DNA from: Blepharisma stoltei
Taxonomy: Eukaryota > Ciliophora > Heterotrichea > Heterotrichida > Blepharismidae
Direction of reading: 5' to 3'
DNA length: 64,000 nucleotides
Assembly (NCBI GenBank): GCA_914767885.1
Contig: CAJZBQ010000058.1
Coordinates: 434,001-498,000, forward strand
Part shown: positions 53,378-64,000 of the stretch, one piece after another
Numbering within the stretch: position 1 is the first letter of the stretch
Layout of the letters: every line of letters begins with the position of its first letter
Program-made: the position numbers and the translations under genes
The notes under the pieces: generated by a model
Told to the model about the DNA's origin: nothing
Databases searched by the model: none
What the model saw: the letters and a program-made list of their open reading frames with translations, nothing else

Positions 53378-55885
53378 ATGATAAAATATTGTTGTTTCAT
53401 AGGAATACTTATTTCCTATTACATAAATGCTCAATATTATACAGAAAGCGAAATCAAACAAATATGCAGTCAAGGAAACGCTGACTCAAATCCACCCTCA
53501 TTATCACCAGGAAATGACACAATTGACTTTATCAATAAATTCAAAAGAAAAAATTACATGAGACAGTATTATGGTCCAGATACAAAAGTTTTTGCTTACG
53601 ATGACAGAGTGAAATATGCATTTGATATTACGCCTTGATGCGTATTTCTCTATTTCTTTGCTTTTGGGATTATCTTTTGGAGCATGTATGTTTTCTGTAT
53701 TTGCTGTAAATGCTGCTACTGTTTTAGCGGTCCTGCTACAAAAATACAGAGCAAGCGAAGACTGGCATGCCCATGAATAATATTGATGACTTTTGGCTTA
53801 TTTTCTTTGGTCTTAGCACCTTATAGCATTTTTTACTCAAACAACTTGGAAACAAATTTTTATTATCAGCTGTGTGTTACTTCTAGATGATCTGAAGGCT
53901 ATTTTTATGGGTATGACAATTGAGGCGGACTAACTCAGATTCAAGATTTGAGTACCCAATTTGAAGGTATTTTGAGTGATACAGCAGCTTCAATGAACTC
54001 AACATTATATAAATATTATCACGATCCAAAGTATGAAATTTCAAGCATCTTAGAAGACTCTGTCTCTGTTTTTGATAGCTTTATTGAAGGGGTCAACATT
54101 GAAGAATTCAAAAACCCAAATTCAGATTTCAGCTCGCAGCTTCCAAGCGGCTACAAGTGTGAAGTGTGTAAGAATCTTAGCAATTATGTTGACTCTTTCA
54201 GTACAGAGGTGTACTCTTTGACTGACGAAAGAGCTGCGATGATGCAAACAGTTGATGATTCGTATTCTATGTACATCAACAAGAACAGTACAATCATCGA
54301 AACAGTAAAAGAACAAATTTCATGGCTTGACCACTTAACATATCAGTATCACGAATACGAAAGCCACTACCTAAAGATGTTTAAAGATGTAAACGTAATT
54401 TAGCTAGCTGACGCAGTTGCTGTCATTTTTGGCTATAATATGGCAATGCTGGGACTTGCCATTCTTTTGACTTTCTGCCAAGCCTTGGCAGGTTTCATGA
54501 TATGGAGGCAGCAATACAAGTGAAGGACGATGATCCATATAAATTGATGCTGCCACTCACTTATGATGTCCTTTTTCTTTTCAGTAGGCGGAATAATGTT
54601 GGTTTCAGCTTTGGTAGTTAGCGAAGGATGTGAAATTTTTGCTGATGTAATTCAAGAAAATAAATTCTATCTTCACTTCGTAAACTATAATTAGGATCTT
54701 CCAGGAGGAGCTGCAATTGGGTATTGCTATTTTGGAGATGGTGATTTCCCAGATTTCATAAACCTGACAGACACTTTAACTTTTGTAGATACTCTGCTGT
54801 ATGAATACGAAAATACAACAAGCATGAAATGAGAGTTTGAGTTTCCTTCTCTTAATAAAGTGAATTCATTGATTTCTGATTCAAGCTTAAAGTCGTATTT
54901 AAGTGTAGATAATTCCAGTGATTACTGGCATGAAGATGATGAAATTAATTTCTTTCTATTTTCTCCAAGTAATCTGTATTATAAGCAAAGCGATTTTGCA
55001 AACATCTACACAGATGCCACAGTATATCAAACTCAGATAAACCATTGTGGGTATAAGGTTTTAACTGACTATTGGGTTTACTTAAAAGAAAGCTGCCCTT
55101 CTACTTATGTTTATTCCTGGGGAGTTTCCACAACTGATGTGACTCAAATGTATTGTTATGCCTTGCACGATGCTCAGGAAAATGATATCAAATCTCGATA
55201 CACCAAGCAAGGATTCTTCTCTTCTTGCACCAATGTGAATACCAATACATATCCTGAGATGATTCTGCAATTATTATATCGAGCGAACTCTTCATGGAGT
55301 CTACAAACGTCATTGGTAAGCGACCAATATACACTGAAAAATAATACGTACTACATGAATAGTAATATAACTAGTTTTGGAGAGAAAATGACAAACTATA
55401 ACAATGCTATAAACGCAGCCATGGCCGATATGAAAAATTTGAAAACAAAAATGGAGAATTACTTGAGCACTATGAATTGCTCTGATATTTATTCACTGAC
55501 TCAAGAACTTTATACAGGGTTCTGTGGAGAATTTATTTACAACCTCTTTGACTTGTCACTGTACATAGGCAGCTTAGGAATTTGCCAAATGTTTCTCAGT
55601 TTATCTGCAATCCTTATTTTATTCAGATACAGAAGCGATCTAGAAATTGAGCAAGAAAAAATCTTGAGGACAATTGGTGACAAGAAAAGAAAAGTCAGTG
55701 AGAATGACACTGAGCTGCCAAGAATTGACTCACGGATTTCTGATATAAAGAGAAGGAGGGGAAGAGACCTAACCGATATATCAGCGACTTCAAGTATGGA
55801 GGATATTACAAGCAGAACTGATGACAGCTCTTCGATAGTATTAGAAGCAATCAACCCTAAGCGAAGAGTAAAAATAGAAGTTTAG
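53378..55885 (+). CDS. Prominin-like five-transmembrane protein
   Basis: 825 residues after removing two 15-nt introns (54389-54403 and 54680-54694, each holding an in-frame TAG). N-terminal hydrophobic leader (MIKYCCFIGILISYY), then TM1 followed at once by a cysteine cluster (CICCKCCYC), TM2, a large loop with Cys and N-glycosylation sites, TM3 (AVAVIFGYNMAMLGLAIL), TM4 (MMSFFFSVGGIMLVSALVV), a second large loop, TM5 (SLYIGSLGICQMFLSLSAIL) and a charged tail. This arrangement, including the Cys run after TM1, is that of prominins, which mark plasma-membrane protrusions and cilia. Seven or more TGA codons are Trp. The sequence itself is divergent, so this is a topology-based call. Confidence 0.68.
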
Positions 55886-55925
55886 CAAGAGAAATTTTAT
55901 ATTAATATTTTATTGTAATTTTAAG

Positions 55926-58900
55926 ATGAGTGACTGTAGTGATCCTCTCTCTTATGATTATCAGATTAAATACACGCTTGAAGGGAATGAAAAAATACTA
56001 ACTCTCCATGAACGAACAAAAAATTTTGAAAGGGAATTAATAACTATTATTTTTAAAAAATCCAAATAAGAAAGCAAAAATTTTTAAATTTATGTTTTAA
56101 AAGAAAGCTGTTCAAAATTAAACAGAATTAGCTAGAGATTTCATTATATAATAATTATCATTTATATATATAAATTTTTTTTTCATAAAAATTTTTTGTT
56201 TGCTCACAGAGGATCAAAAATAAGGGGGATTTTTTCAATGGTTTTTGCTCACTCAAGGAGGGGTTAAGAGCTTCTCTTAAATCTGAAGACTTTTCTTGTG
56301 AAATTAATTCAGAAGCCCATTGAATTTCAATTAGCAAGCTGCCAGAAAATACTTCTCTATCAACATGTTTAAATATCGGCACTCAGCACATCCATGCAAT
56401 TTTATTATCAGGAAGTTCATTGATGCCTTCTCGCAGAAAGCTTTACTTGAAGGTAAGAAAAGGAAGCGATTTTAGACTTCCTTACAAGATGATCAAGGAA
56501 CTTAATATAAAAAACAAAGATGTGTGCGTGAGAGAAGAGAGCCTCAACTTCGAGACAGCTCAAGAAGTTTATATCGAGCGATGCTCGTCAAACTTAACGA
56601 CTGAAGAAATCATTGAATTCCCTGATATAATTGAAGCAAATATGGATATCCCTATCTTAATTGAAAGATCCACCCATTGTTTGTACGGAGGGCTTTTTAC
56701 TAAAACCCAAACATGGAAAATTGCATCTGTCAACAAATCGACTGAAAATAAACCTTATTTGTTCGATAAGCATAGGACGAAAATTTCATTTGCTAATTCC
56801 AAGAAAAGAGTTGGAATATCATGCATACATTAAGTTATTATAGAGAAGCCCTCGGCCAGCCGATTAATGGCTTTTCACATCCCTTGCTACGCACCGCTCC
56901 CTTGCTTGACAGTCTGATTACACAGCCTAAGGTGTTTTTCCCTCCGAGCAAGGGCTTGCACTTGCTACTCGGAGGTAAAGTCGCTGGGCCACCGTTCCTT
57001 ACGTCGATGAGGTTGCCTATTCCGAAAATTCAAAAAGTGAATTTTCTGGTCAGGTTATCGGCCCAGATGAAATTTGTAGCCCAGGATGCAACTCCCGGTA
57101 TCATGCTGGGAAAATACCCGATTGGCCAAGCGAATGCCCTTGGCCTTGCTGGACGATCCTTTTCCAATTTTCAAGTTCCATCCTCCTTGGGGGTAAAACT
57201 TGAGCCTGCGGTCGGTCAGCCCGACATTGCGCTCCACCAAACCAAGTAAAACTGGCTTGATGCACAAACCGAACGCTGCTCTCCCTTCCACAAGGTCCCC
57301 AGATTCCCGTCTGGCTACAGATGTTAACAGGGCAGGTTGATTCGCCACGCCATTTTTTATGTATATGAGCTGAAATATATCAAATGCTTATAAATGCTTC
57401 ACAAAAAACTCAGCAATTTTCTCCAAATGCGAATCGCTGAAAAACCCTGTGAGATTTATTGAAAATTTCTGCAAAAACTATGAAAATGTGCCAATAGGGA
57501 TTCGAATTATAGGAACAAGAGGGTGTGGAAAAAGAGCTATAGTTTCAAAAGCAGCTAAAAAGCTTGGTTTCAATTTATTAGAAGTTTCACTTTTTGACAT
57601 AGCTAGTCTTCCTGGGATTTCGCAAACTTTTGAAGACGCAAAAGCTTTGACTCCATGCATTTTGCACATCCGCCAGTTTTCTGATGCCTTGAACCTCATG
57701 ACTTATGGACAAAAAGAAATTTCAAACAAAATTGCTGACCTATTTGATAGCTTTTCTAGAGAAATAACAGATTTTCCATTGATTATCATTATATCTTCAA
57801 GTAATATTCAAACTTTTCCTGGATTTCTTAATTCTTATGCAGCTCTAGAAATCCATCCTCCAAACGAGCAAGATCGCATTGAAATTCTGGCTTCATTGGC
57901 AAGCCATTTTAACCTTGACCTCGATATCACATATATTGCAAAGTAAAACCTAAATAGACAAACATCTGGAAAAACGATTGAAGAAATCATCATGATTATA
58001 ACAGATATTGCTGCAAGAAATTTACCTTTTGATCAGGTCCTTTCATCGTTAAAAATCACAAGCTCTTCTATCCCAAATGTTAAATGAGAAGATATAGGTG
58101 GCCTTGCCCATGCTAAAAAAGATATCATTGATACAATTCAATTGCCCTTGATTCATCCAGAACTTTTTGCCTCAGGAATTAAAGCAAGATCAGGACTTCT
58201 GCTGTATGGGCCCCCTGGGACTGGAAAAACACTCCTTGCCAAAGCTGTAGCGACTGAATGCTCTTTGAACTTTATGGCAGTCAAAGGGCCAGAACTGCTC
58301 AATATGTATGTTGGAGAGTCAGAAAGAAACATCAGGGAACTCTTTCAGCAAGCGAGAAATGCGCAGCCTTGTGTTTTGTTTTTTGATGAATTAGACTCGT
58401 TGGCTCCGAAAAGAGGATCTGGAGGGGACTCTGGAGGAGTCATGGATAGAATTGTATCATCCTTGCTGACAGAAATAGACGGCTTACAGAAGTCAAATTC
58501 TTTATTTGTTATTGCTGCTACAAATAGACCTGATTTATTGGATGATGCACTGCTAAGAGGAGGAAGATTGGATAAGTTGATATATTTAGGAGTTTGCGAA
58601 GACAAAGAATCCCAAATTAAGATTTTAGAAGCCATCACAAGGAAGTTTGACTTGCAGGACTGCTCTTTGGAAGCTGTAGCTGAGAGATGCTCATTTACGT
58701 TTACTGGCGCAGACTTCTATGCTCTTTGCAGCTCAGCTTTAAGCAAAGCCTATCGAGAAAAAGCAGCCGAGCTTGAAAGAGAGCTTGAAGACTGGAACGA
58801 GCAGCATTACTACGAAGAGCCGATGGATCTCAATAGTTTCCTACTAATGAAAAAGGATGATCTTAAGGTTACAGTGCGTTTTCGTCACTTTGAAGAGGTT

Positions 58901-58981
58901 CTGGATGGATTTACCCCTTCACTTACAGCGGAAGAAATCGGACGATATAAAAGCATTCAAACAAACTTGACTAAAAAATAA
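55926..58981 (+). CDS. PEX6: Peroxisome biogenesis AAA ATPase PEX6
   Basis: Exons 55926-56001, 56268-56816, 57378-57942 and 57958-58981 total 2214 nt, 737 residues, after two insertions and a 15-nt intron (57943-57957). The second AAA domain is complete and typical: [33 protein letters not shown] (Walker A), [30 protein letters not shown] (Walker B), and [18 protein letters not shown], a PEX6 hallmark; arginine finger region [17 protein letters not shown]. The first AAA domain is degenerate ([15 protein letters not shown] with no clear Walker B acid), as usual for PEX6. With PEX1 it pulls the receptor PEX5 from the peroxisome membrane. The N-terminal domain is shorter than in yeast. Confidence 0.9.
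56002..56267. mobile_element. Degenerate family B MITE in PEX6 (266 bp)
   Basis: TAA at 55999-56001 and 56265-56267. CTCTCCATGAACGAACAAAA at left; CTCACTCAAGGAGGGG at right. Interior CAGAATTAGCTAGAGATTTC matches B elements. Removal joins NEKIL to RASLKSEDF. Confidence 0.82.
56817..57377. mobile_element. 561-bp insertion in PEX6 containing a GC-rich retroposon-like repeat
   Basis: Joining TA 56817-56818 to TA 57378-57379 (both in ATA codons before TCA) gives [16 protein letters not shown] in frame. Body is GC-rich; on the minus strand it begins AAAAATGGCGTGGCGAATC at about 57357 and runs to TAATAACTTAATG. The overlapping AATATCA/ATATATCA edges could instead be a short target duplication. Confidence 0.65.
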
Positions 58982-59153
58982 ATCCATTTTTAAAGTAAAT
59001 GACAAGAATTGAATCTACTACTGTTTAAAGAGATTAAAAGTGCGTTATATAATTTAAGTTGTGAGCTTTGCTTCTGCACTCTCAGTCACCGAAGACTTGA
59101 AAAATTGCAGCAAATTATTTTTATTCAGGAAACAACAAATGGCACCTTTAATC

Positions 59154-59978
59154 CTAAATTTTTAATTTACATCTGAAAGACATATCACAGTAATCAAACA
59201 GCAGATTATCTGTAACTTCTGCCTTCAAAGAGTCGCGAGATGTTGAATCTTCTGTGTGAAGATACTTAAGTATCCCGTTCCTCGAGCTTTTGTCTTTAAT
59301 TATTCACATTTTGCCTTCTTTGTATATTTCTGCGTGCTTCTTGGACATCTTGAAGTCGAATGGAAATCGAAAGCTGTTTCCTCTCGATCTTCCGACTGTC
59401 CTCGGCTTTTTTTCAAGTGCGTCAATTTCTTCATATCTGGGAGCTTCGTTTTCTGACTCAAACTCTAGCTGTACATTGCCTATATAATCTATGTCTCTTA
59501 TCTTCATTTTGGTCCTCCCAAACATATAAATTTGCCCTACTGTAAGAACTGATTGTTGGACACGGATTTTAAGCTCAGGGCAATTTGTAGCTGTTTCGTG
59601 CACAAAAACGTGATTTTTTAACTTCTCAAACACAATTTGGCTGGAGGAACTTATAGGGATGTGAACGTTAAAACCAGAAATTTCTTTTCCTGCCCTAATC
59701 GGCCATTCATTGTCAAATTTAAAAGAATAAAACTCTTTTAAATTTTCATTAGCTCTGTTGTAGGAAGGCGTGAGCCTTATTATGGTAAAAAACGAATTTT
59801 GATCGAGGTTGATTTCTCTTATCCCTGAGCATTTTTCATTTGAAGAATTACTTAAATAGTCCTGCGAAATCCTTTGGAATTTAAATGATTTGATTGGGGC
59901 TCTCTCAATCTGTTTCTGGTTTTGCTTAACCGTGCCATTTAAGCTTTCTTTCAAAAATTCTTCAAATTGAGTGACCAT
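59154..59978 (-). CDS. FHA-domain protein
   Basis: 274 residues, ATG 59978 to TAG 59154-59156, one TGA as Trp inside the FHA core. A C-terminal forkhead-associated domain shows VGRSRGNSF, MSKKHAEIYKEGKMWII and DKSSRNGI (the GR, SxxH and NG signatures), with an unusually long gap between GR..N and the SKKH motif. The first 130 residues contain another beta-rich segment of unknown family. FHA domains bind phosphothreonine peptides. The protein is similar in layout to ciliate FHA-only adaptors; partner kinase unknown. A GC-rich repeat begins about 10 bp upstream of the start codon. Confidence 0.82.
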
Positions 59979-59989
59979 GTCAGGAAAAT

Positions 59990-60390
59990 ATTAAGCTTAA
60001 GGTTAAGTTTCAGTTATAGTGATAACTACTGACTATCGCCTTTTCTTGGCTTAAAAAAAGTCAGTCCTAATAGCCTCTGAGTGCGAATGAGGAAGATGGA
60101 AGTCTGTAATTCTGGGTTTCTATTCTAAGTCGCCTATCCAAGGTATTAGCTAAATAGGACAGAGCTACCATCAGAAGGTGGCCTAATGGCTCTGATAAGG
60201 AAAGGCAGTATTGTAGGCACCCATCTGGCAGGGACAAGAAAACTTTCGAGTAAAAGTCAAAACTCGCTTGCTTGACAAGTTTCCTTTGAGATGATTTACT
60301 TCGTTAACTAGAGAAATTTTCGCAACCCATAGCACCGATCTACCTGTTCCATCATATGATACAGCTCAGAGTCTCTTTTCTGTCAACGTC
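59990..60390 (-). repeat. GC-rich retroposon-like repeat
   Basis: On the minus strand it begins ATGATGACGTTGACAGAAAAG at about 60395 and ends in CTTAACCTTAAGCTTAA at about 59997-60012. Style and 5' ATG/GAC/GTTGAC motif match the other repeats. Target duplication not certain. Confidence 0.6.
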
Positions 60391-60668
60391 ATCATTTTAA
60401 TTGTCTTGCCAGGAAAGGAATTTATAAAATAAAAATCCAGTATTCCTGCAATATAGTTGATTAAGTACAATTTGCTGACTTCGTCAGCCAGAGTTTGATT
60501 GACTATGATTAAAATTTTATTGCATAGCTCTTTTATGTTACTTGGAATCTCTTCATTCAAGAGATTTTGGCAAGTAAACTTAATTGAATTCTGGCACTTT
60601 TCGAGTTCAATTGGGCTATCTTGTGATAAATGGCAAAGCCATTCTACTAATATTGTTTGGAAATTCAT
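60183..60668 (-). CDS. Small helical protein whose 3' part is derived from a repeat
   Basis: ATG 60668 (MNFQTILVEWLCHLSQDSP..) open to TAG 60183-60185 when TGA is Trp, 161 residues. The first 90 residues are helical and look like genuine coding sequence; from about 60395 on, the frame runs through the GC-rich repeat, so the last 70 residues probably replace the original end. The real gene may therefore be truncated, or the repeat may be removed in the soma. No family recognised. Confidence 0.42.
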
Positions 60669-61828
60669 TTCGGTGCCGCTTCTATGTTATATAAATAATA
60701 ATTAACATTTATGTTTATATCTACTTTAAAAATTAGCCAAGTTAGCAACCCAAAAAAAATTTCGAACTTTGCTTAGCTTGCCACATATGGCGAGTTACAA
60801 TTTTTTTTCTTACTGAAGGCTTTTAATATTTGTAAAATGTCTGATTTTAGAGTAATCTATAGCCCAAGGCTATTTATAGCTTCTCCTTGGTAACCAACTT
60901 CCAGCCCAACTCGTAGAGTTTGTTTCGGACCCAAAACTTTTACAAGCGACTCCACGAGTTGACAAATGGCAACTGCAGGCTCACTTGCCAATTTGCGGAA
61001 TGGTTTCACAACTTTTGGATCCAACCGAATTCCATGAGTTGGGCAGAAAGTTAGTTGCTTACGGCGAGCTATAAGCAGCCCTAGGCTATATATTTTTCAA
61101 CTGCATCCAACTTAAATTTTCAATGTGATTTTAAGGATAAAAAAGAAGTGCTGAATATTTCTGAGTGGCTTTAAATCCGATGTTTATAATCAGCCATGCT
61201 TGAATTGATTTTGCATACATATCTTTAGGAGAGTTTATACTCTTAAAAAACGGTAATCGTAAATGGCGTGAAGTAAGAGGTCTTATAAAATACCGATTTC
61301 ATATGAGAAGCTTCTTTTTTTCGTAAACTGGTATATTTTTAGCTTCGTTTGGAACTTAAATTAGCAATATTTATTTTCTATTGTAAAGAAGGAATAATTT
61401 TCAAGGATAATAATAATTAAGCTTTATTGACTCATGAATTGAAATCCAAAATTACTAATAGGAGAAATTAAAGATTATTGCAAGATTAAGCATAAGATTA
61501 TAATAAAGTATAAACATTTGGCAAATATAATAGGTATAAAATTGACCTCAATTAAGACTTCTTAAAATCTTGTAAATGGAATAAAATTTTCAGCAGTAAA
61601 ATTGAGAACAGTCCAAAATAATCCTGCTTATTTAAACTATATACCAAGCTGCGACTATTTAAGAGCAAATTCTTTCTGATACTTAAGCAATCGCTAGCAG
61701 AACAAAATTAAATTTAAAAAAATTGGCTTTAACTTTATCAATATTTATGAATTAGTGATAAGCAAATTTCTTAGAGAATGAAAGAAATATTTTAGATTTT
61801 ATTAAAACTTCAATAAATTAAAATTGGT
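60669..61828. other. Intergenic interval with a palindromic element
   Basis: Holds the hairpin element at 60858-61093; the rest is AT-rich without ORFs. Lies between the minus-strand genes at 60668 and 61829. Confidence 0.65.
60858..61093. mobile_element. Palindromic element related to the one in NLE1
   Basis: Arms TATAGCCCAAGGCTATTTAT and, reversed, TATAGCCTAGGGCTGCTTAT; inner paired blocks CCAACTTCCAGCCCAACTC / GAGTTGGGCAGAAAGTTAG. Shares GTTGACAAATGGCAACTGCA-like sequence with 62150-62367. Confidence 0.78.
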
Positions 61829-63483
61829 TTAGCTTCGCCAAATATTTAGTATTCGATCTCTTCCACCAGAAGCTAATTTCAATCCATCAGGACTCCAATC
61901 TAATGTGTAAACTTGATCAGCATGCCCTGGTAGATCTACAAGAAGTCCTTTTTTCTTCATGCTCCAGATTTTTACAGTGCTGTCTTTAGACCCAGTTGCA
62001 AACATTCTTGAATCCGGAGACCAGCACACTTGATAAACTGCTCCAACATGCCCTCTAAAATTTGACAAAAACTGTCCATTGAACCCATCCCAAAGCTTAA
62101 CAGACTTATCATGAGAAGCAGAAACTACAAAATGCCCATCTGGTGAGTATAGTCCAGGATAACTTTTGGCTCGTCTTGGACTAGTAACTTTTTCTCCAAC
62201 TCTCTAGCTTGAAACCAAAAATTGCCAAGCTAACTCCACGCGTTTACAAATGGCAAGTGCATTCTCAATTCTTGAAATTGTTTTGACAACTTTTGGCTCA
62301 AAGCCAACACCATGAGTTGGAGAGAAAGTTTCTAGTCCAGGACGAGCTAGAGCCTTCCTAAGCAATAGCTCACTTGAGATACTAATTGCTGATGCCCAGT
62401 CATTCTAGCGACTGGATCTTTTGTTGCTCCAGGTGTCCATAGAATTATTGTGAAGTCATCAGAGCATGAAACCAGGCGCTCTCCTTTTCCTTCGATTTTT
62501 TTAAATCTTTCGAGGGCAATAGATTGTTTTTGGTTTTCTTGCGCCTGCTCTTGGGCAAAAGGATCGTAAAATCCTGTTCGAAGCACAAAATCAGTGCTTG
62601 CAGAAAGCTGATTTACCCAGTGAGCATGCCCTTTAAGCTCTCTAACTAATCTTCCGGTCTGTCCATCCCAAACCTTAACAGTCCTGTCTTGAGAGCTCGA
62701 ATAAATATACCCACTTCCACCCCATAGCACTTTGGAGACAGATGCTGAGTGCCCTGAAATTGTGTAAATAACTGTGTGTGTTGTAATATCCCATACTCTG
62801 ATTGTGTTATCCTTTGACCCAGAGGCAAGTTTACTTGAATCTGGATTCACATGAAAAGGCTCCCATGCTAATGCATTAACCCATTTTCTGTGTCCTGCAA
62901 GAGGCTTCCCGATTTGTTCACCAGTTTCTGGATTTCATAGACGAATAGTTCCATCCACTCCAGCTGATGCGAGTTTTTTGCCATCTGGGCTTCAGCTTAC
63001 AAGAAGCACCCAGTTGCTGTGGCCTTCCATAGTTCGGAAAGGAGTTTCAGTCAAAACGTCCCAGAGCCTTACTGTCGTATCGCCTCCAGCAGATGCCAAG
63101 TTCATTCCATCTGGACTGTACTGGACACATAAAATTGCTTCTGTGTGGCCTTCAAGGCAGCTGGTTGCTCTTGTTGCGGGAGCCACTCGGAACAAGCTTT
63201 GTGGGTGGAATGTGAGTGGTACCACAATTTCATATGGGTGAGTTGCTTCTTTGCATGCATCTTTTAGGGTTTTTCGGACTTCTATATTGGATAAATAAAA
63301 TGCATAGCTTTCTTGAGAATCTTGAATTGAATTAAGAGCTTGTTCAAGCTCATCTGGGTTCACAGAATCTGGCATGTCCAGTTCAGGTCCTACTGGAATA
63401 CCTTCTGCGTTGTAAAATTGGACGATCAGCTGCGATTTTTGTTCTTCTTCTATTTTTGCTTTTTTGTGAGGCTGATCTGTCAT
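61829..63483 (-). CDS. NLE1: Notchless/Rsa4 WD-repeat ribosome assembly factor
   Basis: Exons 62368-63483 and 61829-62149 give 478 residues (487 if the upstream ATG at 63510 is used). An N-terminal NLE domain (LIVQFYNAEGIPVGPELDMPD.., TYEIVVPLTFHPQSLFRV-like) is followed by eight WD repeats such as HTEAILCVQYSPDGMNLASAG, DTTVRLWDV, DGTIRLWNP, DNTIRVWDI, DRTVKVWDG, DSTVKIWSM and the last GGRDRILNIWRS. Between repeats 4 and 5 lies the family-typical insertion (YDPFAQEQAQENQKQ..LERFKK). Order and length match Notchless/Rsa4, which couples the Rea1/midasin ATPase to the pre-60S ribosome. TGA is Trp at two WD positions. The IES junction restores VSQVSYSPDG. Confidence 0.93.
62150..62367. mobile_element. 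Palindromic IES (218 bp) in NLE1
   Basis: Arms TAGTCCAGGATAACTTTTGG.. and their mirror ..CTAGTCCAGGACGAGCTAG, with inner paired CTCCAACTCT / GTTGGAGAG. Removing TA-bounded 218 bp restores the frame. Confidence 0.85.
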
Positions 63484-63510
63484 ATTTATGCTAATTTTAT
63501 TAAAATGCAA

Positions 63511-64000
63511 TATATCTTAGGTGATTGGTTCCTGCTATCTCACTAAGAATGAGTGTGAGAATTTTAATTTCCAAGGTTAATTTATTCCAAAACTGACTAA
63601 AATTTTCATTCTTTCAATAAGGGGAATATCAAAAACATCCTAAAATTTGAACTCTTATATTTTTAGTTATGGTTATAACATTTGCTTGAATCAAGATCAA
63701 ATTTAGCAATCCTTCAAGCAATCGAAAGATTCTTTAGAGCTCAAAGATCAGGATTGACCAGAGTATGTACATTCACAATAAATAGATAGATTTATTTAAA
63801 GTTTATATATAGAGGTTTCCTCTATATAGCGCTGAAAGCGCAGACATTTTCCCAGGAGCTTTCCAAGTTCGTCGGACCAAATCGCTTTTTGGTCCGACCA
63901 AGGCATTGATTTGGTGCAACCAACCGATAAATTCCGATCAGAATTTATCGGCCTTACAGCGCCAAACATAGGAAACTTCTATAGCATAATAGATCAATCA
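63511..64000. other. Window end: possible partial gene and palindromic element
   Basis: Around 63680-63760 a short open stretch (LESRSNLAILQAIERFFRAQRSGLTRV) looks coding on the plus strand but I cannot place its start or splice pattern; it may be the beginning of a gene cut by the element that follows. Confidence 0.3.
63809..63985. mobile_element. Palindromic element at window end
   Basis: Arms TATAGAGGTTTCCTCTATAT and, reversed, CTATAGAAGTTTCCTATGTT; inner blocks GGTCCGACCAAG / TTGGTCCGAC pair. Same style as the TATAGGTG family (13728, 16900) but not the same sequence. Confidence 0.75.

Noticed and set aside
56821..57348. ORFs of 142 (plus) and 97 (minus) codons between PEX6 exons.
   Set aside because: Both lie in the GC-rich repeat, overlap each other and resemble no protein; PEX6 continues across after removal.
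63640..63800. A complete gene start at the window end.
   Set aside because: Only a short open stretch without a convincing start, splice pattern or length; recorded as uncertain in the features.

Overview
The window looks like germline (micronuclear) DNA of a heterotrich ciliate, most probably Blepharisma or a close relative. Three things seen in the sequence point there. (1) In conserved domains TGA must be read as tryptophan (for example the kinase motif SDIWSVGC at about 1200 and many ABC-transporter and PEX6 positions), while TAA and TAG end genes. (2) Introns are only 15 or 16 nt long (at least 11 seen, all GT..AG). (3) Many genes are split by insertions whose removal restores the reading frame exactly, as expected for internal eliminated sequences (IESs) that are spliced out of the somatic genome. 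MITE-rich IESs are known from the Blepharisma germline; the species assignment itself is inference.

Layout. 1-10.8 kb: an SF-assemblin-like fragment, a MAPK/CDK-like pseudokinase, a dynein heavy chain tail fragment cut by four insertions, a tyrosine aminotransferase and an indoleamine 2,3-dioxygenase. 10.8-12.5 kb: non-coding, with a large imperfect inverted repeat. 12.5-17.2 kb: an ABCC (MRP-type) transporter with three IESs. 17.2-19.2 kb: non-coding, holding two MITEs. 19.2-27 kb: a four-helix membrane protein, phenylalanine hydroxylase, a basic hypothetical protein, a seven-helix receptor-PIP kinase fusion, an Rdx/NPHP4-like protein and a small hypothetical. 27-32.5 kb: a membrane protein with a large lumenal part and a calcium-dependent protein kinase. 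32.5-40 kb: a BAG6/scythe-like ubiquitin-domain protein, two tandem Rab-like GTPases, an LC8 dynein light chain and a second calcium-dependent kinase. 41-51 kb: a sulfotransferase, a CFAP97-like ciliary protein, small hypotheticals, a long coiled-coil protein, a possible Mediator 27 subunit and an STI1-type protein. 52.6-63.5 kb: a C2H2 zinc-finger protein, a prominin-like five-helix protein, the peroxisomal AAA ATPase PEX6, an FHA protein, a small protein and the ribosome-assembly WD protein NLE1/Rsa4.

Mobile DNA is the dominant theme. Three MITE families (called A, B and C here) have different terminal repeats but the same plan: one end is a tight hairpin of the terminal motif, the other end carries two direct copies of it about 50-60 bp apart. 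They sit in 3-bp TNA target duplications (TAA, TTA, TCA, TGA). Two insertions have a MITE nested inside an older IES. There are also near-palindromic 150-220 bp elements, TIR-less IESs of about 110 bp, and GC-richer retroposon-like repeats with simple-sequence tails and 13-18 bp target duplications, one of them inside an exon. For nearly every split gene the exon lengths, after removing the proposed insertions and introns, add up to a whole number of codons, which supports the models.

Functionally, three aromatic amino acid catabolism genes (TAT, IDO, PAH) lie within 14 kb, and several cilium-related genes (dynein tail, LC8, CFAP97, SF-assemblin, NPHP4-like) are scattered through the window. 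Genes are packed tightly; the receptor-PIP kinase and its divergent neighbour have start codons only 6 bp apart.
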